Below, one piece after another: positions 19,664-34,946 of a DNA stretch of 64,000 nucleotides. The position numbers and the translations under genes were made by a program. Position 1 is the stretch's first letter. The number at the start of each line of letters is the position of its first letter. The stretch is taken from assembly GCF_000620765.1 (NCBI RefSeq), contig NZ_JIAK01000014.1:19735-83734 (forward strand), in the 5' to 3' direction. The DNA comes from Desulfovermiculus halophilus DSM 18834 (lineage in GTDB: Bacteria > Desulfobacterota > Desulfovibrionia > Desulfovibrionales > Desulfothermaceae). The notes under the pieces were generated by a model. The model ran no database searches. It was given only the letters and a program-made list of their open reading frames with translations, and was not told the DNA's origin.

Positions 19664-21160
19664 CTATGTCCGCCCGTAGGCGGCGGCCATGTCTGCCAGG
19701 GCATCGGCCAGGTCCGGGCTCAGTTCCTCGGGCCGGGCCCGCCAGGCCCAGTTGGCCTGGGTGGTGCTGGGCAGGTTCATTCTGCTGTCCGCGTTCAGTC
19801 CCAAGAGATCCTGAAGGGGGAAAACGGCCTTGTCAGCCACTGAGCCCATGGCCAGGCGGACCAGCTCCCAGGGGACCTGGCGGTCCGGAAGCTCCCGGCC
19901 CAGATAGCGGTACAGGCGCTGCCTGGTCTGCTGGTCGGTCTCGTTCTGCAGCCAGCCCAGAACCGTGTTCGTGTCGTGGGTTCCGGTGTAGGCCACGCAG
20001 TTCCGCTCATAGGTGTGCGGCAGGAAGGGGTGCAGGGGATTGTCCTCGTAAAAGGCGAAGACCAAGACCTTCATGCCCGGAAAGTTGAACAGGTGCATGA
20101 CCTCCCGGACATCCGGGGTGATCTCCCCCAGGTCCTCGGCAATGATGGGCAGGCAGGGAAAGCGGGTGAGCAGGGTGCGGAAGAAACGGATGGCCGGGGC
20201 CTCGGTCCACCAGCCGTTGACCGCGGTTTCTTCTGCGTAGGGGACCTCCCAGTAGCCGACAAATCCCCGAAAGTGATCGATGCGCACGATGTCGTAGAGG
20301 GAAAAGGTGTGCTGCAGGCGCTGGATCCACCAGGCAAAGCCGGTGTCTTCCATCCGCTCCCAGTCATAGACCGGGTTGCCCCACAGCTGCCCGGTGGAGC
20401 TGAAGTAGTCCGGCGGAACCCCGGCCACGGTGACCGGAGTACCCTGCTCGTCGAGCTTGAACTGCTCCGGCTGGGCCCAGACCTCGGCGCTGTCAAAGCT
20501 GACGTAAATGGGCAGATCGCCGATGATTTGGATTCCCTTGTGATTCGTGTATTTTTTTAGCCCGGCCCATTGACGGAAAAAAAGGAACTGTCCGAACTTG
20601 ATCCTCTCTATCTCCACCCCCCGCTCCCGGGCCAGATCGTCCAGGGCCTGAGCATCCCGGTCCCGAAGCTCCCGGGGCCACTGATTCCAGCAGTCCCGTC
20701 CGCAGGCCTCCTTGGCCACGCAGAATAAAGCGAAGTCATCCAGCCAGTTTTTCTCCCGGAGACAGAAGCGGTGAAACTCGTCCTGGAGGCCGGGATAGGC
20801 CGGCAGGGCGGCATGGGCCATGTGCACAAGGTTCTGCTTGCTCTCTTCCGCGGCAGTGTAATCCACCGTGGACGGGTCGGCGGGGGCTTGGGGCAGATCG
20901 GTCAAGGAGATGAGTCCATCCTCGGCCAGGAGTTCCGGACTGATCAGCAGGGTATTTCCGGCAAAGGCGGAGATGCTGCTGTACGGGGAATGGCCGTTGA
21001 TTCCGGATGTGGGGGTCAGGGGCAGGATCTGCCAGAAGGCCTGACCGGCCCGGTGCATGAAGTCCACGGCCCGGTAGGCGCCGGGTCCCAGGTCGCCGAT
21101 TCCGAAAGGGGAGGGCAAGGAGGTAATGTGCAGGATGAGTCCGCTGCCGCGTCGGTTCAT
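19664..21160 (-). CDS. malQ: 4-alpha-glucanotransferase (first copy)
   Basis: Glycoside hydrolase family 77 disproportionating enzyme, about 498 residues. It transfers maltooligosaccharide segments between alpha-1,4-glucans. Family blocks are GLILHITSLPSPFGIGDLGP, ADxK-type region FLFFRQWAGLKKYTNHKGI, nucleophile RIDHFRGFVGYWEVP, acid/base IIAEDLGEITPDV and YTGTHDTNTVLGW. The ATG at 21160 with GGAG upstream is preferred to an earlier in-frame start at 21220. It is the last gene of the leftward alpha-glucan run. A second, distinct malQ lies at 28565-30094. Confidence 0.95.
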   Translation of the reverse strand: MNRRGSGLILHITSLPSPFGIGDLGPGAYRAVDFMHRAGQAFWQILPLTPTSGINGHSPYSSISAFAGNTLLISPELLAEDGLISLTDLPQAPADPSTVDYTAAEESKQNLVHMAHAALPAYPGLQDEFHRFCLREKNWLDDFALFCVAKEACGRDCWNQWPRELRDRDAQALDDLARERGVEIERIKFGQFLFFRQWAGLKKYTNHKGIQIIGDLPIYVSFDSAEVWAQPEQFKLDEQGTPVTVAGVPPDYFSSTGQLWGNPVYDWERMEDTGFAWWIQRLQHTFSLYDIVRIDHFRGFVGYWEVPYAEETAVNGWWTEAPAIRFFRTLLTRFPCLPIIAEDLGEITPDVREVMHLFNFPGMKVLVFAFYEDNPLHPFLPHTYERNCVAYTGTHDTNTVLGWLQNETDQQTRQRLYRYLGRELPDRQVPWELVRLAMGSVADKAVFPLQDLLGLNADSRMNLPSTTQANWAWRARPEELSPDLADALADMAAAYGRT

Positions 21161-21305
21161 GGTGTCTCCATTCCAATGTTCAGGGTTCAGCTTTGCCTCA
21201 GGCAAACCTGAAATTGACATGTTGTATCTTCATGCTGCCATTATTTTGTGCAATCATGCAAAGGGGATTTATGGGCACAATCAAAGAGTGATCTTTTTTG
21301 CTCTC

Positions 21306-23132
21306 TCAGCCGCCGGCATACAGCACAAAACTCCAGGGCATGAGGGAAATCTGGGTTGTATGCCCTAATACTGCCGGGGCCAGGCCGCCGGGACCGGCCC
21401 ATTCTTCCCGGCTGGAGTCCAAAAGCAGGTTCCGAGCCCCCCTTGGAACTCTGGCGGTCCAGGTCTGCTTTCGGCCGGAGAAATTGCCGATGAACAGGAT
21501 ATCCTGTCCCCGATACCAGCGAAGGACGGTGAGCACGGTGTCATCGTTCCAGGTGTCGGCCTGGACCCGGTCCTTGTCCAGGACCCGCAGCGGGGGAAGG
21601 GTGCGACGGAGGCGAAAGAGCTCTTGGTAAAGGGCCAGCATTTGGGCATGTTGGCCTGTAGAACATAGGTCCCAATTGAGCTTTGAGTCCAAGAATGTTT
21701 TTTCATCCTGAGGATCCGGGGGCGTGCCTGCCCACTGAAAGTCCTTGAATTCTTCGGCCCGTCCGCGGCGCACGGCCTCCACCAGGTCCGGATCGGAATG
21801 GTGGACGAAATACAGGAAGGGAGCAGGCTCCGCGTACTCCTGGCCCATGAACAGCATGGGCACGAACGGGGAGCAGAGCATGCACCCGGCGGCCAGCTTC
21901 AGGGCCTCGAAGTCCACCAGCCGGCTGAGGCGCTCGCCCAGCATGCGGTTGCCCACCTGGTCGTGGGTCTGGGAGTAGATGACGAACTGCTCTCCCCGGC
22001 ACTCGCTGTTTGGGGTTCCGTGTCTCCGCTTGCGGAAGTTGGAGTACTGCCAGGTGTAGACATAGCCGTTCTCCATGCTTTTCTGCAAATCCTGCAGGCG
22101 GCCGAAATCCTGATAATATCCCTGATCCTCGCCGGTGAGCACGGCGTGCAGACTGTGGTGGAAATCGTCCGTCCACTGGGCCTGGTGGCCGAAGCCTCCC
22201 TGGGACCTGGGCCGCAGGACCTTGGCGTCGTTTAAGTCGCTCTCGGCAATGATGGAGATCGGCTTGCCCAGGTTCTGGCCCATGGCCTCCATTTCCTTGC
22301 TCAGCTCCTGCAGAAACGGATGTGGGCTCTGGTCCATTATGGCGTGTATCGCATCCAGGCGCAGGCCGTCGATATGGAAGTGTTCCGCCCAGTACAGGGC
22401 GTTGTCCAGGAAAAAGCGGCGGACCGGTTCGGAATAGGCCTGATCGAAGTTGATCGCCTCCCCCCAGGGAGTGGCGTAGGCCGAGGTAAAGTAGGGACCG
22501 AAGTCGCGTAGATAATTGCCTTCCGGGCCCAGGTGGTTGTAGACGACATCCAGGATCACGGCCAGACCCGAACGGTGGCAGGCGTTGACCAGCTCCTTCA
22601 AGCCCTGGCATCCGCCGTAGGCCTGGCTGACGGCATAGGGAAAGACCCCGTCGTAGCCCCAGTTCCGTTCCCCCGGGCACTGGGCCACGGGCATCAGGGA
22701 CAGGGCGGTGATCCCCAGCTTTTTGAGCTGGTCCAGCCGGGGGATGATTGCTTGGCAGGTCCCCTCCGGAGTGAAGGTCCCGATGTGCAGCTCGTAGAGG
22801 ACGAGCTCGGAGTGAAAAATCCCGGTCCAATCCCGGTCCTCCCAGGCAAAGGCCCGGTGATCAACAACCCGGGAGGGACCGTGCACGCCCTGGGGCTGGG
22901 AGTTGGAGGCCGGGTCCGGCCGTTCCAGTTCCCGGTCCAGGCGGTAGCGATACAGGCTTCCCGGGGGAACCCCGGAGATCACGGCCTGCCAATATCCCTG
23001 ACCGGCAGGCTGCAGGGGCACGATGCGGTCCTGCTCCGGGTCCAGGATTGTGACCTCCATATGCTCCCGAAACGGGGCCCAGACCGTGAACCTGCACCTT
23101 GAGTCTCCCAGATAATGCGCACCGCAGATCAT
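21306..23132 (-). CDS. treZ: Malto-oligosyltrehalose trehalohydrolase
   Basis: GH13 enzyme of about 608 residues that releases trehalose from maltooligosyl-trehalose. It starts with an N-terminal beta domain (RCRFTVWAPFREHMEV). The family hallmark PQGVHGPSRVVD precedes the barrel. Active-site blocks are DVVYNHLGPEGNY, GLRLDAIHAI (nucleophile Asp), IIAESDLND (Glu) and WTDDFHHSLHAVLTGE. GGGAA precedes the ATG at 23132; an earlier ATG at 23174 is possible. Its usual partner treY is not in this window, so either TreY is elsewhere or the enzyme works on another source of maltooligosyl-trehalose. Confidence 0.93.
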   Translation of the reverse strand: MICGAHYLGDSRCRFTVWAPFREHMEVTILDPEQDRIVPLQPAGQGYWQAVISGVPPGSLYRYRLDRELERPDPASNSQPQGVHGPSRVVDHRAFAWEDRDWTGIFHSELVLYELHIGTFTPEGTCQAIIPRLDQLKKLGITALSLMPVAQCPGERNWGYDGVFPYAVSQAYGGCQGLKELVNACHRSGLAVILDVVYNHLGPEGNYLRDFGPYFTSAYATPWGEAINFDQAYSEPVRRFFLDNALYWAEHFHIDGLRLDAIHAIMDQSPHPFLQELSKEMEAMGQNLGKPISIIAESDLNDAKVLRPRSQGGFGHQAQWTDDFHHSLHAVLTGEDQGYYQDFGRLQDLQKSMENGYVYTWQYSNFRKRRHGTPNSECRGEQFVIYSQTHDQVGNRMLGERLSRLVDFEALKLAAGCMLCSPFVPMLFMGQEYAEPAPFLYFVHHSDPDLVEAVRRGRAEEFKDFQWAGTPPDPQDEKTFLDSKLNWDLCSTGQHAQMLALYQELFRLRRTLPPLRVLDKDRVQADTWNDDTVLTVLRWYRGQDILFIGNFSGRKQTWTARVPRGARNLLLDSSREEWAGPGGLAPAVLGHTTQISLMPWSFVLYAGG

Positions 23133-23191
23133 GGATATTTCCCTGGGTAGAGGGTTGCTCGGGGGACTGATCATCCGCCCTTTTCATCTTT

Positions 23192-25132
<1,941 letters not shown>

Positions 25133-25190
25133 GGGGACCTCGCTTGGTGAATGGGTTGTACTCATTGTCCGGGCTGAGAGGAGGGGTGCC

Positions 25191-25213
25191 TCCACTTTCT
25201 GTGTCGAAGAGCC
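25191..25213. mobile_element. MITE fragment, copy G (right end only)
   Basis: TCCACTTTCTGTGTCGAAGA plus GCC is identical to the last 23 bp of the full elements. It lies between glgB and treS. The rest of the element is missing. Confidence 0.6.
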
Positions 25214-25218
25214 AATTT

Positions 25219-28554
<3,336 letters not shown>

Positions 28555-28564
28555 AGGATGTACT

Positions 28565-30094
28565 TCATATCCGTTCAAAGATCTCGGTTTCCCGCCGCAG
28601 GCGGGTCAAAGTCCCGGATGTGAGCTGCTCAAAGGTGAACCGCCATTCCCAGTTGCCGCTGGCCGAGCCCGGGAGGTTCATCCGGGCCTGGGTGCCCAGG
28701 CCCAGAACGTCCTGCAGGGGGAAGACAGCGGTAGCGGCCACCGATCCCAGGGCCAGGCGGATGAGGTCCCAGTGGATCTCCCGGCCGTTTGTGCCCAGGT
28801 AATCCAGAACATATCTGCGCTCGGCCTCGATCTCCTCCCTGCTTTGGGTGCTCTGGGTTCCGGGGTCGGAGGTGAACCAGCCCACGCTGGTGTTGTGATC
28901 ATGGGTGGCGGTGTACACCACGCTGCGCTGAATATGATTGTGCGGCCTGTACTCCGCGGCTTTGGGATCGTTTCCAAAGGCCATCTGCAGGATGCGCATT
29001 CCGGGAAAACCCAGGGCGTCCCGCAGGGCATCCACTTCCGGGGTGATCACGCCCAGGTCCTCGGCAATGACCTGGATGGGTCCCAGGGCGGCCTGGACCG
29101 CCTTGAACAGCTCCTGTCCCGGCCCCTTGACCCAGCGGCCGTTGGCCGCGGTCTCCTCTTCGGCCGGAACCTCCCAGTAGGCCTCAAATCCCCGGAAGTG
29201 ATCAATGCGCAGGATATCGAACAGGGTCAGGTTGAGCCGAAAGCGCTCGATCCACCAAGCGTAGCCGCTTTCGGCCATCCGCGTCCAGCGGTAGATGGGG
29301 TTTCCCCAGCGCTGGCCGGTGGAGCTGAAGTAGTCCGGAGGAACTCCGGCAATGACCGGAGGCCGGCCGTGGGGGTCCAGATGAAACAGGTCCGGGCGGC
29401 TCCAGACCTCGGCGCTGTCGTAGGCCACGTACAGAGGGAGGTCGCCGATTATGGACACCCCGTGCCGGTGGCAATAGTTTTTCAGCGCAGTCCATTGCTC
29501 GAAGAAAAGAAACTGCATATACTTGTGCAGTCCGATCTCCTGTTCCAGCCGAGACTGCCAGGCTTCCAGGGCCGACGGGTCCCTGTGGGCGGCTCCCGGC
29601 TCCCACTCGGTCCATACCCTGTTTTCGTGGGCCTCTTTCAGGGCCATGAACAGGGCATAGGTCTGCAGCCAGGGGGTATGGACATGGCAAAAGGAGGCGT
29701 AGCGTTCGTGCTGCTGGTGCTCCGGGTCCGCAGTGAAACGGTTGTAGGCGGCGGCCAGCAGGGAACGCTTCAGCGCCTGAACCCGGCCGTAGTCCACGCT
29801 GTGCGCGGGCAGTCGGGGAGTGGCCTGGATTTCGTCCCGGGTCAGGAGACCTTCCTCGGCCACGAGTTCAAGATTGATCAGCAGGGGGTTGCCGGCAAAT
29901 GCGGAGAGGCACATGTAGGGAGAATTGCCGTATCCAGTCGGCCCCAGGGGCAGGACCTGCCACAGGGTCTGGCCGCCCCGGACCAAACAGTCCACGAAAC
30001 GGTATGCGGCAGGCCCCAGGTCCCCGATCCCGTGCGGGCCGGGAAGGGATGTGGGATGGAGCAGTATGCCGCTTCGGCGGGTATTCATGCTCAT
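28565..30094 (-). CDS. malQ: 4-alpha-glucanotransferase (second copy)
   Basis: A second GH77 enzyme, 509 residues, clearly diverged from the first. Blocks: GILLHPTSLPGPHGIGDLGP, FLFFEQWTALKNYCHRHGV, LRIDHFRGFEAYWEVPAEEE (nucleophile), VIAEDLGVITPEVD and YTATHDHNTSVGWF. The ATG at 30094 has GGAG 7 nt upstream. It is the first gene of the leftward run malQ2, treS, glgB, treZ, malQ. Two GH77 enzymes may serve different chain lengths; that is inference. Confidence 0.94.
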   Translation of the reverse strand: MSMNTRRSGILLHPTSLPGPHGIGDLGPAAYRFVDCLVRGGQTLWQVLPLGPTGYGNSPYMCLSAFAGNPLLINLELVAEEGLLTRDEIQATPRLPAHSVDYGRVQALKRSLLAAAYNRFTADPEHQQHERYASFCHVHTPWLQTYALFMALKEAHENRVWTEWEPGAAHRDPSALEAWQSRLEQEIGLHKYMQFLFFEQWTALKNYCHRHGVSIIGDLPLYVAYDSAEVWSRPDLFHLDPHGRPPVIAGVPPDYFSSTGQRWGNPIYRWTRMAESGYAWWIERFRLNLTLFDILRIDHFRGFEAYWEVPAEEETAANGRWVKGPGQELFKAVQAALGPIQVIAEDLGVITPEVDALRDALGFPGMRILQMAFGNDPKAAEYRPHNHIQRSVVYTATHDHNTSVGWFTSDPGTQSTQSREEIEAERRYVLDYLGTNGREIHWDLIRLALGSVAATAVFPLQDVLGLGTQARMNLPGSASGNWEWRFTFEQLTSGTLTRLRRETEIFERI

Positions 30095-30241
30095 GGGCAG
30101 CTCCGTGGAAACTGGCTGTTTGTCGGCTGGTGCGCGGTTTTTTCACCCGTGGCGCAATCGCCGGCCGAAGGCACGATCTCCCGCTCGGTGTCAGCAGGCA
30201 GAATGTTGAATGGGTACCCTTCAATCCGAGGAGAATGCAGC

Positions 30242-30691
30242 ATGTTGAAGACTATCCTTTTTCCTACCGACTTTTCCGAACATTCGTACCAGGTGCTGGA
30301 TGTTTTTGCCGATCTTCGGGCCAGGGGCGCCGACACGGTGGTCCTGTTGCATGTGGTCGATGAACGGAGCTTTCAGGCCATGGAACACTACGCCTATGGC
30401 CGGGCCGAGGAGGTGGAAAAGCACATCCTGGACAGCTCCGGCGCCGAGCTTGAGGAGATTGCCGGCCGGCTCCGGGACCAGGGTTTCACGGTCATCCCCA
30501 AGGTTGTGGTCGGCGTTCCGGTTCGTGAAATCTTAAAGGCGGAACACGAAGAGGATGTATCCTTGATCGTTCTCGGCTCCCACGGGCGGAGCAACCTGCA
30601 GGAGGTCCTCCTGGGCTCGGTGGCTGAAAAGGTTGTCCGCAAGTGTACCAAGTCGGTCCTGGTGGTCAAGCGCTCCCAGGGCAAAGTGTAA
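30242..30691 (+). CDS. Universal stress protein (UspA family)
   Basis: A single 149-residue Usp domain starting MLKTILFPTDFSEHS. The nucleotide-binding motif GSHGRSNLQEVLLGSVAEKV matches G-x2-G-x9-G-S/T of ATP-binding members, and the end is KSVLVVK. The ATG at 30242 has GAGGAG upstream. It is divergent from the trehalose/glycogen block, with about 150 bp between. Such proteins respond to starvation or stress, which would fit the neighbouring storage and osmolyte genes. Confidence 0.93.
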   Translation: MLKTILFPTDFSEHSYQVLDVFADLRARGADTVVLLHVVDERSFQAMEHYAYGRAEEVEKHILDSSGAELEEIAGRLRDQGFTVIPKVVVGVPVREILKAEHEEDVSLIVLGSHGRSNLQEVLLGSVAEKVVRKCTKSVLVVKRSQGKV

Positions 30692-30741
30692 TCTGCAGGA
30701 ACAAATGCAAGCGAGCATCCTGATTGCCGCATCGCTGGCAA

Positions 30742-31116
<375 letters not shown>

Positions 31117-31166
31117 TCAGCAGACTGCGCGGCTTCCGCCATGGTCGCATTCCCCGCCCTTTGGGT

Positions 31167-32480
31167 CTACTCTTTTCCGCCGGGCAGTTTTTTCTTTTCC
31201 GGGGCCATGGCATCCACAACTGCCTGCGTCTTTTTGGTGATCAGCTCCCACTCCGTCTTCAGAGAACGCAGCAGGACATCCCAGGACAAAATATCGTCCG
31301 GGTCGTGCACGGTACGTTCGGAACGTCCCGGGGGCAGGGAGCGATACAGCTCGCTCAGGCTCTGGGCGCTGGCTTGCCGGGAAAAGGCGGCTGCTGTTTC
31401 CCGGGCCTTTTCCGCCGCCCGCTCCCGGTATCCGCTGTCGGCGAGGAGCCCGGCCACAGCCCGGGCGAAATCCTGTTCAGTGCTTTGGGCCGCTAGAAGA
31501 CGTCCGTTGCTCCCATCAGCTACGACCTCCCGGGAGCCCGAGGCATCCAGGGAGACCACCGGAGTAAAGGCGGCCATGGCCTCAGCCAGGACCAGGCCCT
31601 GGGTCTCGGTCCGGGAGGCGAAGACAAAGACGTCCATGGCCGCATAGGCGTTTGCCAGATCCCGTCCGGTCCGCTTTCCGGCCCACAGCAGGTGGTCGGA
31701 CAGGCCGTGGCGGGCAAAGCAGCTCCGGATGTCCTCCAGGCTCGGCCCGTCCCCGACCAGGAGAAAGACGGCCTTGGGTCGGTCGTGCATGGCCCGGCAG
31801 ACGGCCCGGGCCACAAAGTCCAGGTTCTTTTCCGGAGCCAGGCGTCCGACATGGCCGATGACCTGCGTGTCCGGATCAAGACCGAACTCCCGGCGGACCG
31901 GCTCTTTCCGGCCGGAGGCAAAGAGCTGGAGATCAATGCCGGTGGGGATGACCCTGATGTCGGTCCTCACGCCCCGTTCGCGCAGGATCCGGGCAATGCT
32001 CCGGCTGGGGGCGACCACGGCCGAGCACATATTGGCGTATTGGGTTGAGAGATTGATCACGAAGCGCTTCATCCCTTTGGAGTCAAAGGGCACGTAATGG
32101 GTGTACCACTCATACATAGTGTGGTGGGTAAAGACCAGGGGGAGCTCTCTCTGCCGGGCCACCCGCATGGCTGTATCCCCCAAAAGGAACGGATGGTGAC
32201 TGTGGATCACGTCCGGAGCCAGATCGTCGATCCGCTCGGAAAGGACAAAGGGGATGGGCAGGCGGACGGAGAAGTCGCTCCCGTTGAAGTTTTGAATGGC
32301 CGGTACCCTGATCACCCGGACATTGTGAGGGCCATGATCGTCCTCTCCTTTCTGAAAATGGGGGGCGACAACCGTGACCCTGTGTCCCAGGTGGGCCAGA
32401 TCCCGGGCAAAGACGGAGACCGAGCGGGCCACTCCTCCCACATGGGGGAGATAGGTGTTGGTAAACATCAGGATGTTCAT
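31167..32480 (-). CDS. Glycosyltransferase family 4 (diacylglycerol-glucosyltransferase-like)
   Basis: A 437-residue GT-B retaining glycosyltransferase. The N-terminal acceptor domain is MNILMFTNTYLPHVGGVARS. HSHHPFLLGDTAMRVARQRE and FTHHTMYEWYTHYVP resemble lipid (mono)glucosyltransferases. The donor domain has GRLAPEKNLDFVARA, GDGPSLEDI and the ExxxE-type FASRTETQGLVLAEAMAAFTP. The start at 32480 begins directly at the fold. It lies between the glycosidase-like gene and glnB in the same direction. An acceptor of diacylglycerol type is a homology-based guess. Confidence 0.85.
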   Translation of the reverse strand: MNILMFTNTYLPHVGGVARSVSVFARDLAHLGHRVTVVAPHFQKGEDDHGPHNVRVIRVPAIQNFNGSDFSVRLPIPFVLSERIDDLAPDVIHSHHPFLLGDTAMRVARQRELPLVFTHHTMYEWYTHYVPFDSKGMKRFVINLSTQYANMCSAVVAPSRSIARILRERGVRTDIRVIPTGIDLQLFASGRKEPVRREFGLDPDTQVIGHVGRLAPEKNLDFVARAVCRAMHDRPKAVFLLVGDGPSLEDIRSCFARHGLSDHLLWAGKRTGRDLANAYAAMDVFVFASRTETQGLVLAEAMAAFTPVVSLDASGSREVVADGSNGRLLAAQSTEQDFARAVAGLLADSGYRERAAEKARETAAAFSRQASAQSLSELYRSLPPGRSERTVHDPDDILSWDVLLRSLKTEWELITKKTQAVVDAMAPEKKKLPGGKE

Positions 32481-32608
32481 GGCGTGGGCGTATGCTGCGT
32501 CCTGCACTCTTGGCGTTCCCTGTCTATGATCATAGTCGGCGGCGTCCGCGGGGCTTTTCCCACATGTCTGCGTCGAGACCGGCATGTGAGGTGGGAGCTG
32601 TCCGGCCG

Positions 32609-34867
32609 CTAGCTTCGGCGGACCAGGATTTCCCGGTCCGTCTCCCGGATCGTGAGCGGCTCATACCCGGGGATGCGGGCCTGAATGGGCGTCTGTTCGG
32701 GATCGACGGTCCCCTGGATGCGAACTGAGGCGGTCTGGTCCGTCCTGCCCTGGATCCGGCCGAAGGGAGTCAACGTGGGGCCACACTCCAACCGCTCCCC
32801 GGAGTCCACCCATTCCGGGTCCAGCCCGGAGCCCAGAAACAGGCCTTCGCCCTCTTCCCGGACAAAGAGATTGCGCATGATCATCACCCATTCGCTGGCC
32901 GCCCATCCGTGCTGGCCGTCGCCCATGCATCCCCCGTGGGTCAAGGGATGGACGGCTTCCGGCCATTGCCCGGTTGGAGAGGCCAGATCGGCCACTGTGT
33001 GAATCAGATCCATACACTGCATATCCTGTGCCCGCAAGAGGGTCTGGGCGATGCACAAGGTCAGGTACGGGTTGATTCCGGAATGGATCATATCCTGAAA
33101 AAAGCCGCCCCGGTGAAAGCAGTTGCGGATCAAGAAATCAGTCGTGCGCAGTATCCGTTCGTCGGCGGCCGGACTTATCTGCAGGGGATAGTCCGCGACC
33201 AAAGACCCCACGGCGCCGGCGTCCAGGCGGCGGTAGGGAGAGGCCGGTATGCCTCCGGCTTTCCGCTGATCGGGTATGGCCGCCTGGCTGTTCCAGATGG
33301 TCCGCAAAAATGCATCTCCGGCCTGGAAAACGGACCGGGCCTTGCCGGCCTGACCGTGTCTTTGCAATATGCGGGCCGCGCTGTGCAGTCCGCCCACGGC
33401 CCAGAAATTGTCCCAGTAGTAGTAGTCGTTGGGGCCCAGATGCTCTGCGCTGAACCCGGCGGGCAGGAGCCCGGCGTGCAGGCCGTTGACGTGCATGGAA
33501 ATGCGTTTGGTCTCGATCCAGGTGCAGGCCGAGCGTACAGCCGGGATCCAAGCCGGGGCAAGTTGCCTTCCGCTGAGCTGCTCAAAACGGTCCAAGAGCC
33601 ACAGGACCTGCCCGTTGGAGTCCCATTCCCCGGCTTGGGACTGGAAGTAGCCGGAGGTCTTCTGGCGGTGGGGAAAGGCCTGGATGATCCGGTGGACCGT
33701 GTCGGTCAAGCCGAGATTGAGCAGGGCGTGGAGCATGAAGCAGGCATCCCGGAACCAGAAGCGGCGGTAGGTGTAGGGTCCGGGGACCACATCCCGGGTG
33801 GAGAGCAAAATCAGGGTATGCACAGCCTTGTGGTACAGATCGGCCAGCTTGCGGTCCGGCACCCGCAGAGTGCAGGTTCCGTCCAGGGCCTGGGGCCACG
33901 TTTCCCGCGCGGCGGGAGGCGGGCTGCGTCTTGGCCCGTAGCCGTCGTCGGCGGCGGACAAGGGAATCCGGGCCGTGACCTCCCGGGTCTGCTCCTGCCC
34001 GTACAGGGGGAAAACGGCTGCGGCAGTGGCCATGCCGACCTTGCAGCTGACTGCATGGGATTTCTCAGTCTCATCCAGCTTGTGCAGGACATCGCCCTGG
34101 GTATATTCTGAAAACACGACCTTTTGCGGCGATTGGCTGAAATGGGTCCGGGCGGCGCCGTTGATCTGCAGGGTCCTCTGGGCTGGATCGTACGCGGCTT
34201 TTTCAATGAACTGCACTCCTTCCGGGTTGTAGGGCCGAAAGGCGAGGATCAGGCTGCTGCCGGCCGGAGCAGAGAACACGACCTGCATGCAGGCCTGGGG
34301 AGTCTCCCGGGCGTCCAGCTCCATAAAGCACAGGGCGCGCAGGCTCCAGTCCTTCTCCTGCAGCTCGGTTCGGACCTGCAGCTCGGGCTCAAGCCGCAGG
34401 GTCTGACTGACCAGGGCCTGTCTGGAGGGCAGGATGATCCGCCCGTCGGGGAGCCGGAGCCAAAAATCCAGGGACCATCCGTCGTACAGGGGGGTGAACA
34501 GGCCGCGGGGGTCGACGATGGGGTACAGAGCCAGACCGGGGAGGCCCACAGCGGTCCAGTTCCGGTGAGTCAGGTTGACGTGGCTGAAGGAGAAGCCGCG
34601 GGGAATGAAGGAGACATCCCGGGGATTGAACTGGCGTTCCACCCAGTAGGGCCAGACCCAGTCCAGGTTGTGCTGAATGGCCTTGGTGTTGATCAGCCCC
34701 CGGGCGTGAAAGACGATACCGGCCCGGAGGAGTTCAATGGGCTCCTGGACTTCCGAGGGCTGGGCGAAACGACGGACCCGGGCCATGACCGAAATGGGGT
34801 CAATGATCCCATAGGCCTTGGCCGCCTTCTTGACGATGAACTTCCAGGGGATCCAGCGGTGAATCAT
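32609..34867 (-). CDS. Six-hairpin glycosidase-like protein (GH15 / debranching-type)
   Basis: A large soluble protein of about 752 residues. The first half is beta-rich, with no motif I recognise. The second half is helical and follows an (alpha/alpha)6 glycosidase pattern: YRRFWFRDACFMLHALLNLG, QSQAGEWDSNGQVLWLLDRF (the likely general-acid region D-x-N-GQ), YYYWDNFWAVGGLHSA and GGCMGDGQHGWAASEWVMIM. Similar proteins are annotated as amylo-alpha-1,6-glucosidase or GH15-like. It neighbours a GT4 and the alpha-glucan genes, which suggests action on a glucan or glycolipid. Specific activity unknown. Confidence 0.7.
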   Translation of the reverse strand: MIHRWIPWKFIVKKAAKAYGIIDPISVMARVRRFAQPSEVQEPIELLRAGIVFHARGLINTKAIQHNLDWVWPYWVERQFNPRDVSFIPRGFSFSHVNLTHRNWTAVGLPGLALYPIVDPRGLFTPLYDGWSLDFWLRLPDGRIILPSRQALVSQTLRLEPELQVRTELQEKDWSLRALCFMELDARETPQACMQVVFSAPAGSSLILAFRPYNPEGVQFIEKAAYDPAQRTLQINGAARTHFSQSPQKVVFSEYTQGDVLHKLDETEKSHAVSCKVGMATAAAVFPLYGQEQTREVTARIPLSAADDGYGPRRSPPPAARETWPQALDGTCTLRVPDRKLADLYHKAVHTLILLSTRDVVPGPYTYRRFWFRDACFMLHALLNLGLTDTVHRIIQAFPHRQKTSGYFQSQAGEWDSNGQVLWLLDRFEQLSGRQLAPAWIPAVRSACTWIETKRISMHVNGLHAGLLPAGFSAEHLGPNDYYYWDNFWAVGGLHSAARILQRHGQAGKARSVFQAGDAFLRTIWNSQAAIPDQRKAGGIPASPYRRLDAGAVGSLVADYPLQISPAADERILRTTDFLIRNCFHRGGFFQDMIHSGINPYLTLCIAQTLLRAQDMQCMDLIHTVADLASPTGQWPEAVHPLTHGGCMGDGQHGWAASEWVMIMRNLFVREEGEGLFLGSGLDPEWVDSGERLECGPTLTPFGRIQGRTDQTASVRIQGTVDPEQTPIQARIPGYEPLTIRETDREILVRRS

Positions 34868-34895
34868 ACAACTCGCCCGATATGGGTAAGGAATC

Positions 34896-34922
34896 AAAAA
34901 AGGGAGGCCAGGTGGCCTCCCT
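34896..34922 (-). terminator. Rho-independent terminator of the VWA-OmpA gene
   Basis: Read leftward: AGGGAGGCC-ACCT-GGCCTCCCT followed by TTTTT. It lies 25 bp past the stop of the OmpA-type gene and just before the glycosidase-like gene, so the two are separate transcription units. Confidence 0.85.
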
Positions 34923-34946
34923 TTGCAAACTCACAGAAGACTCGGT

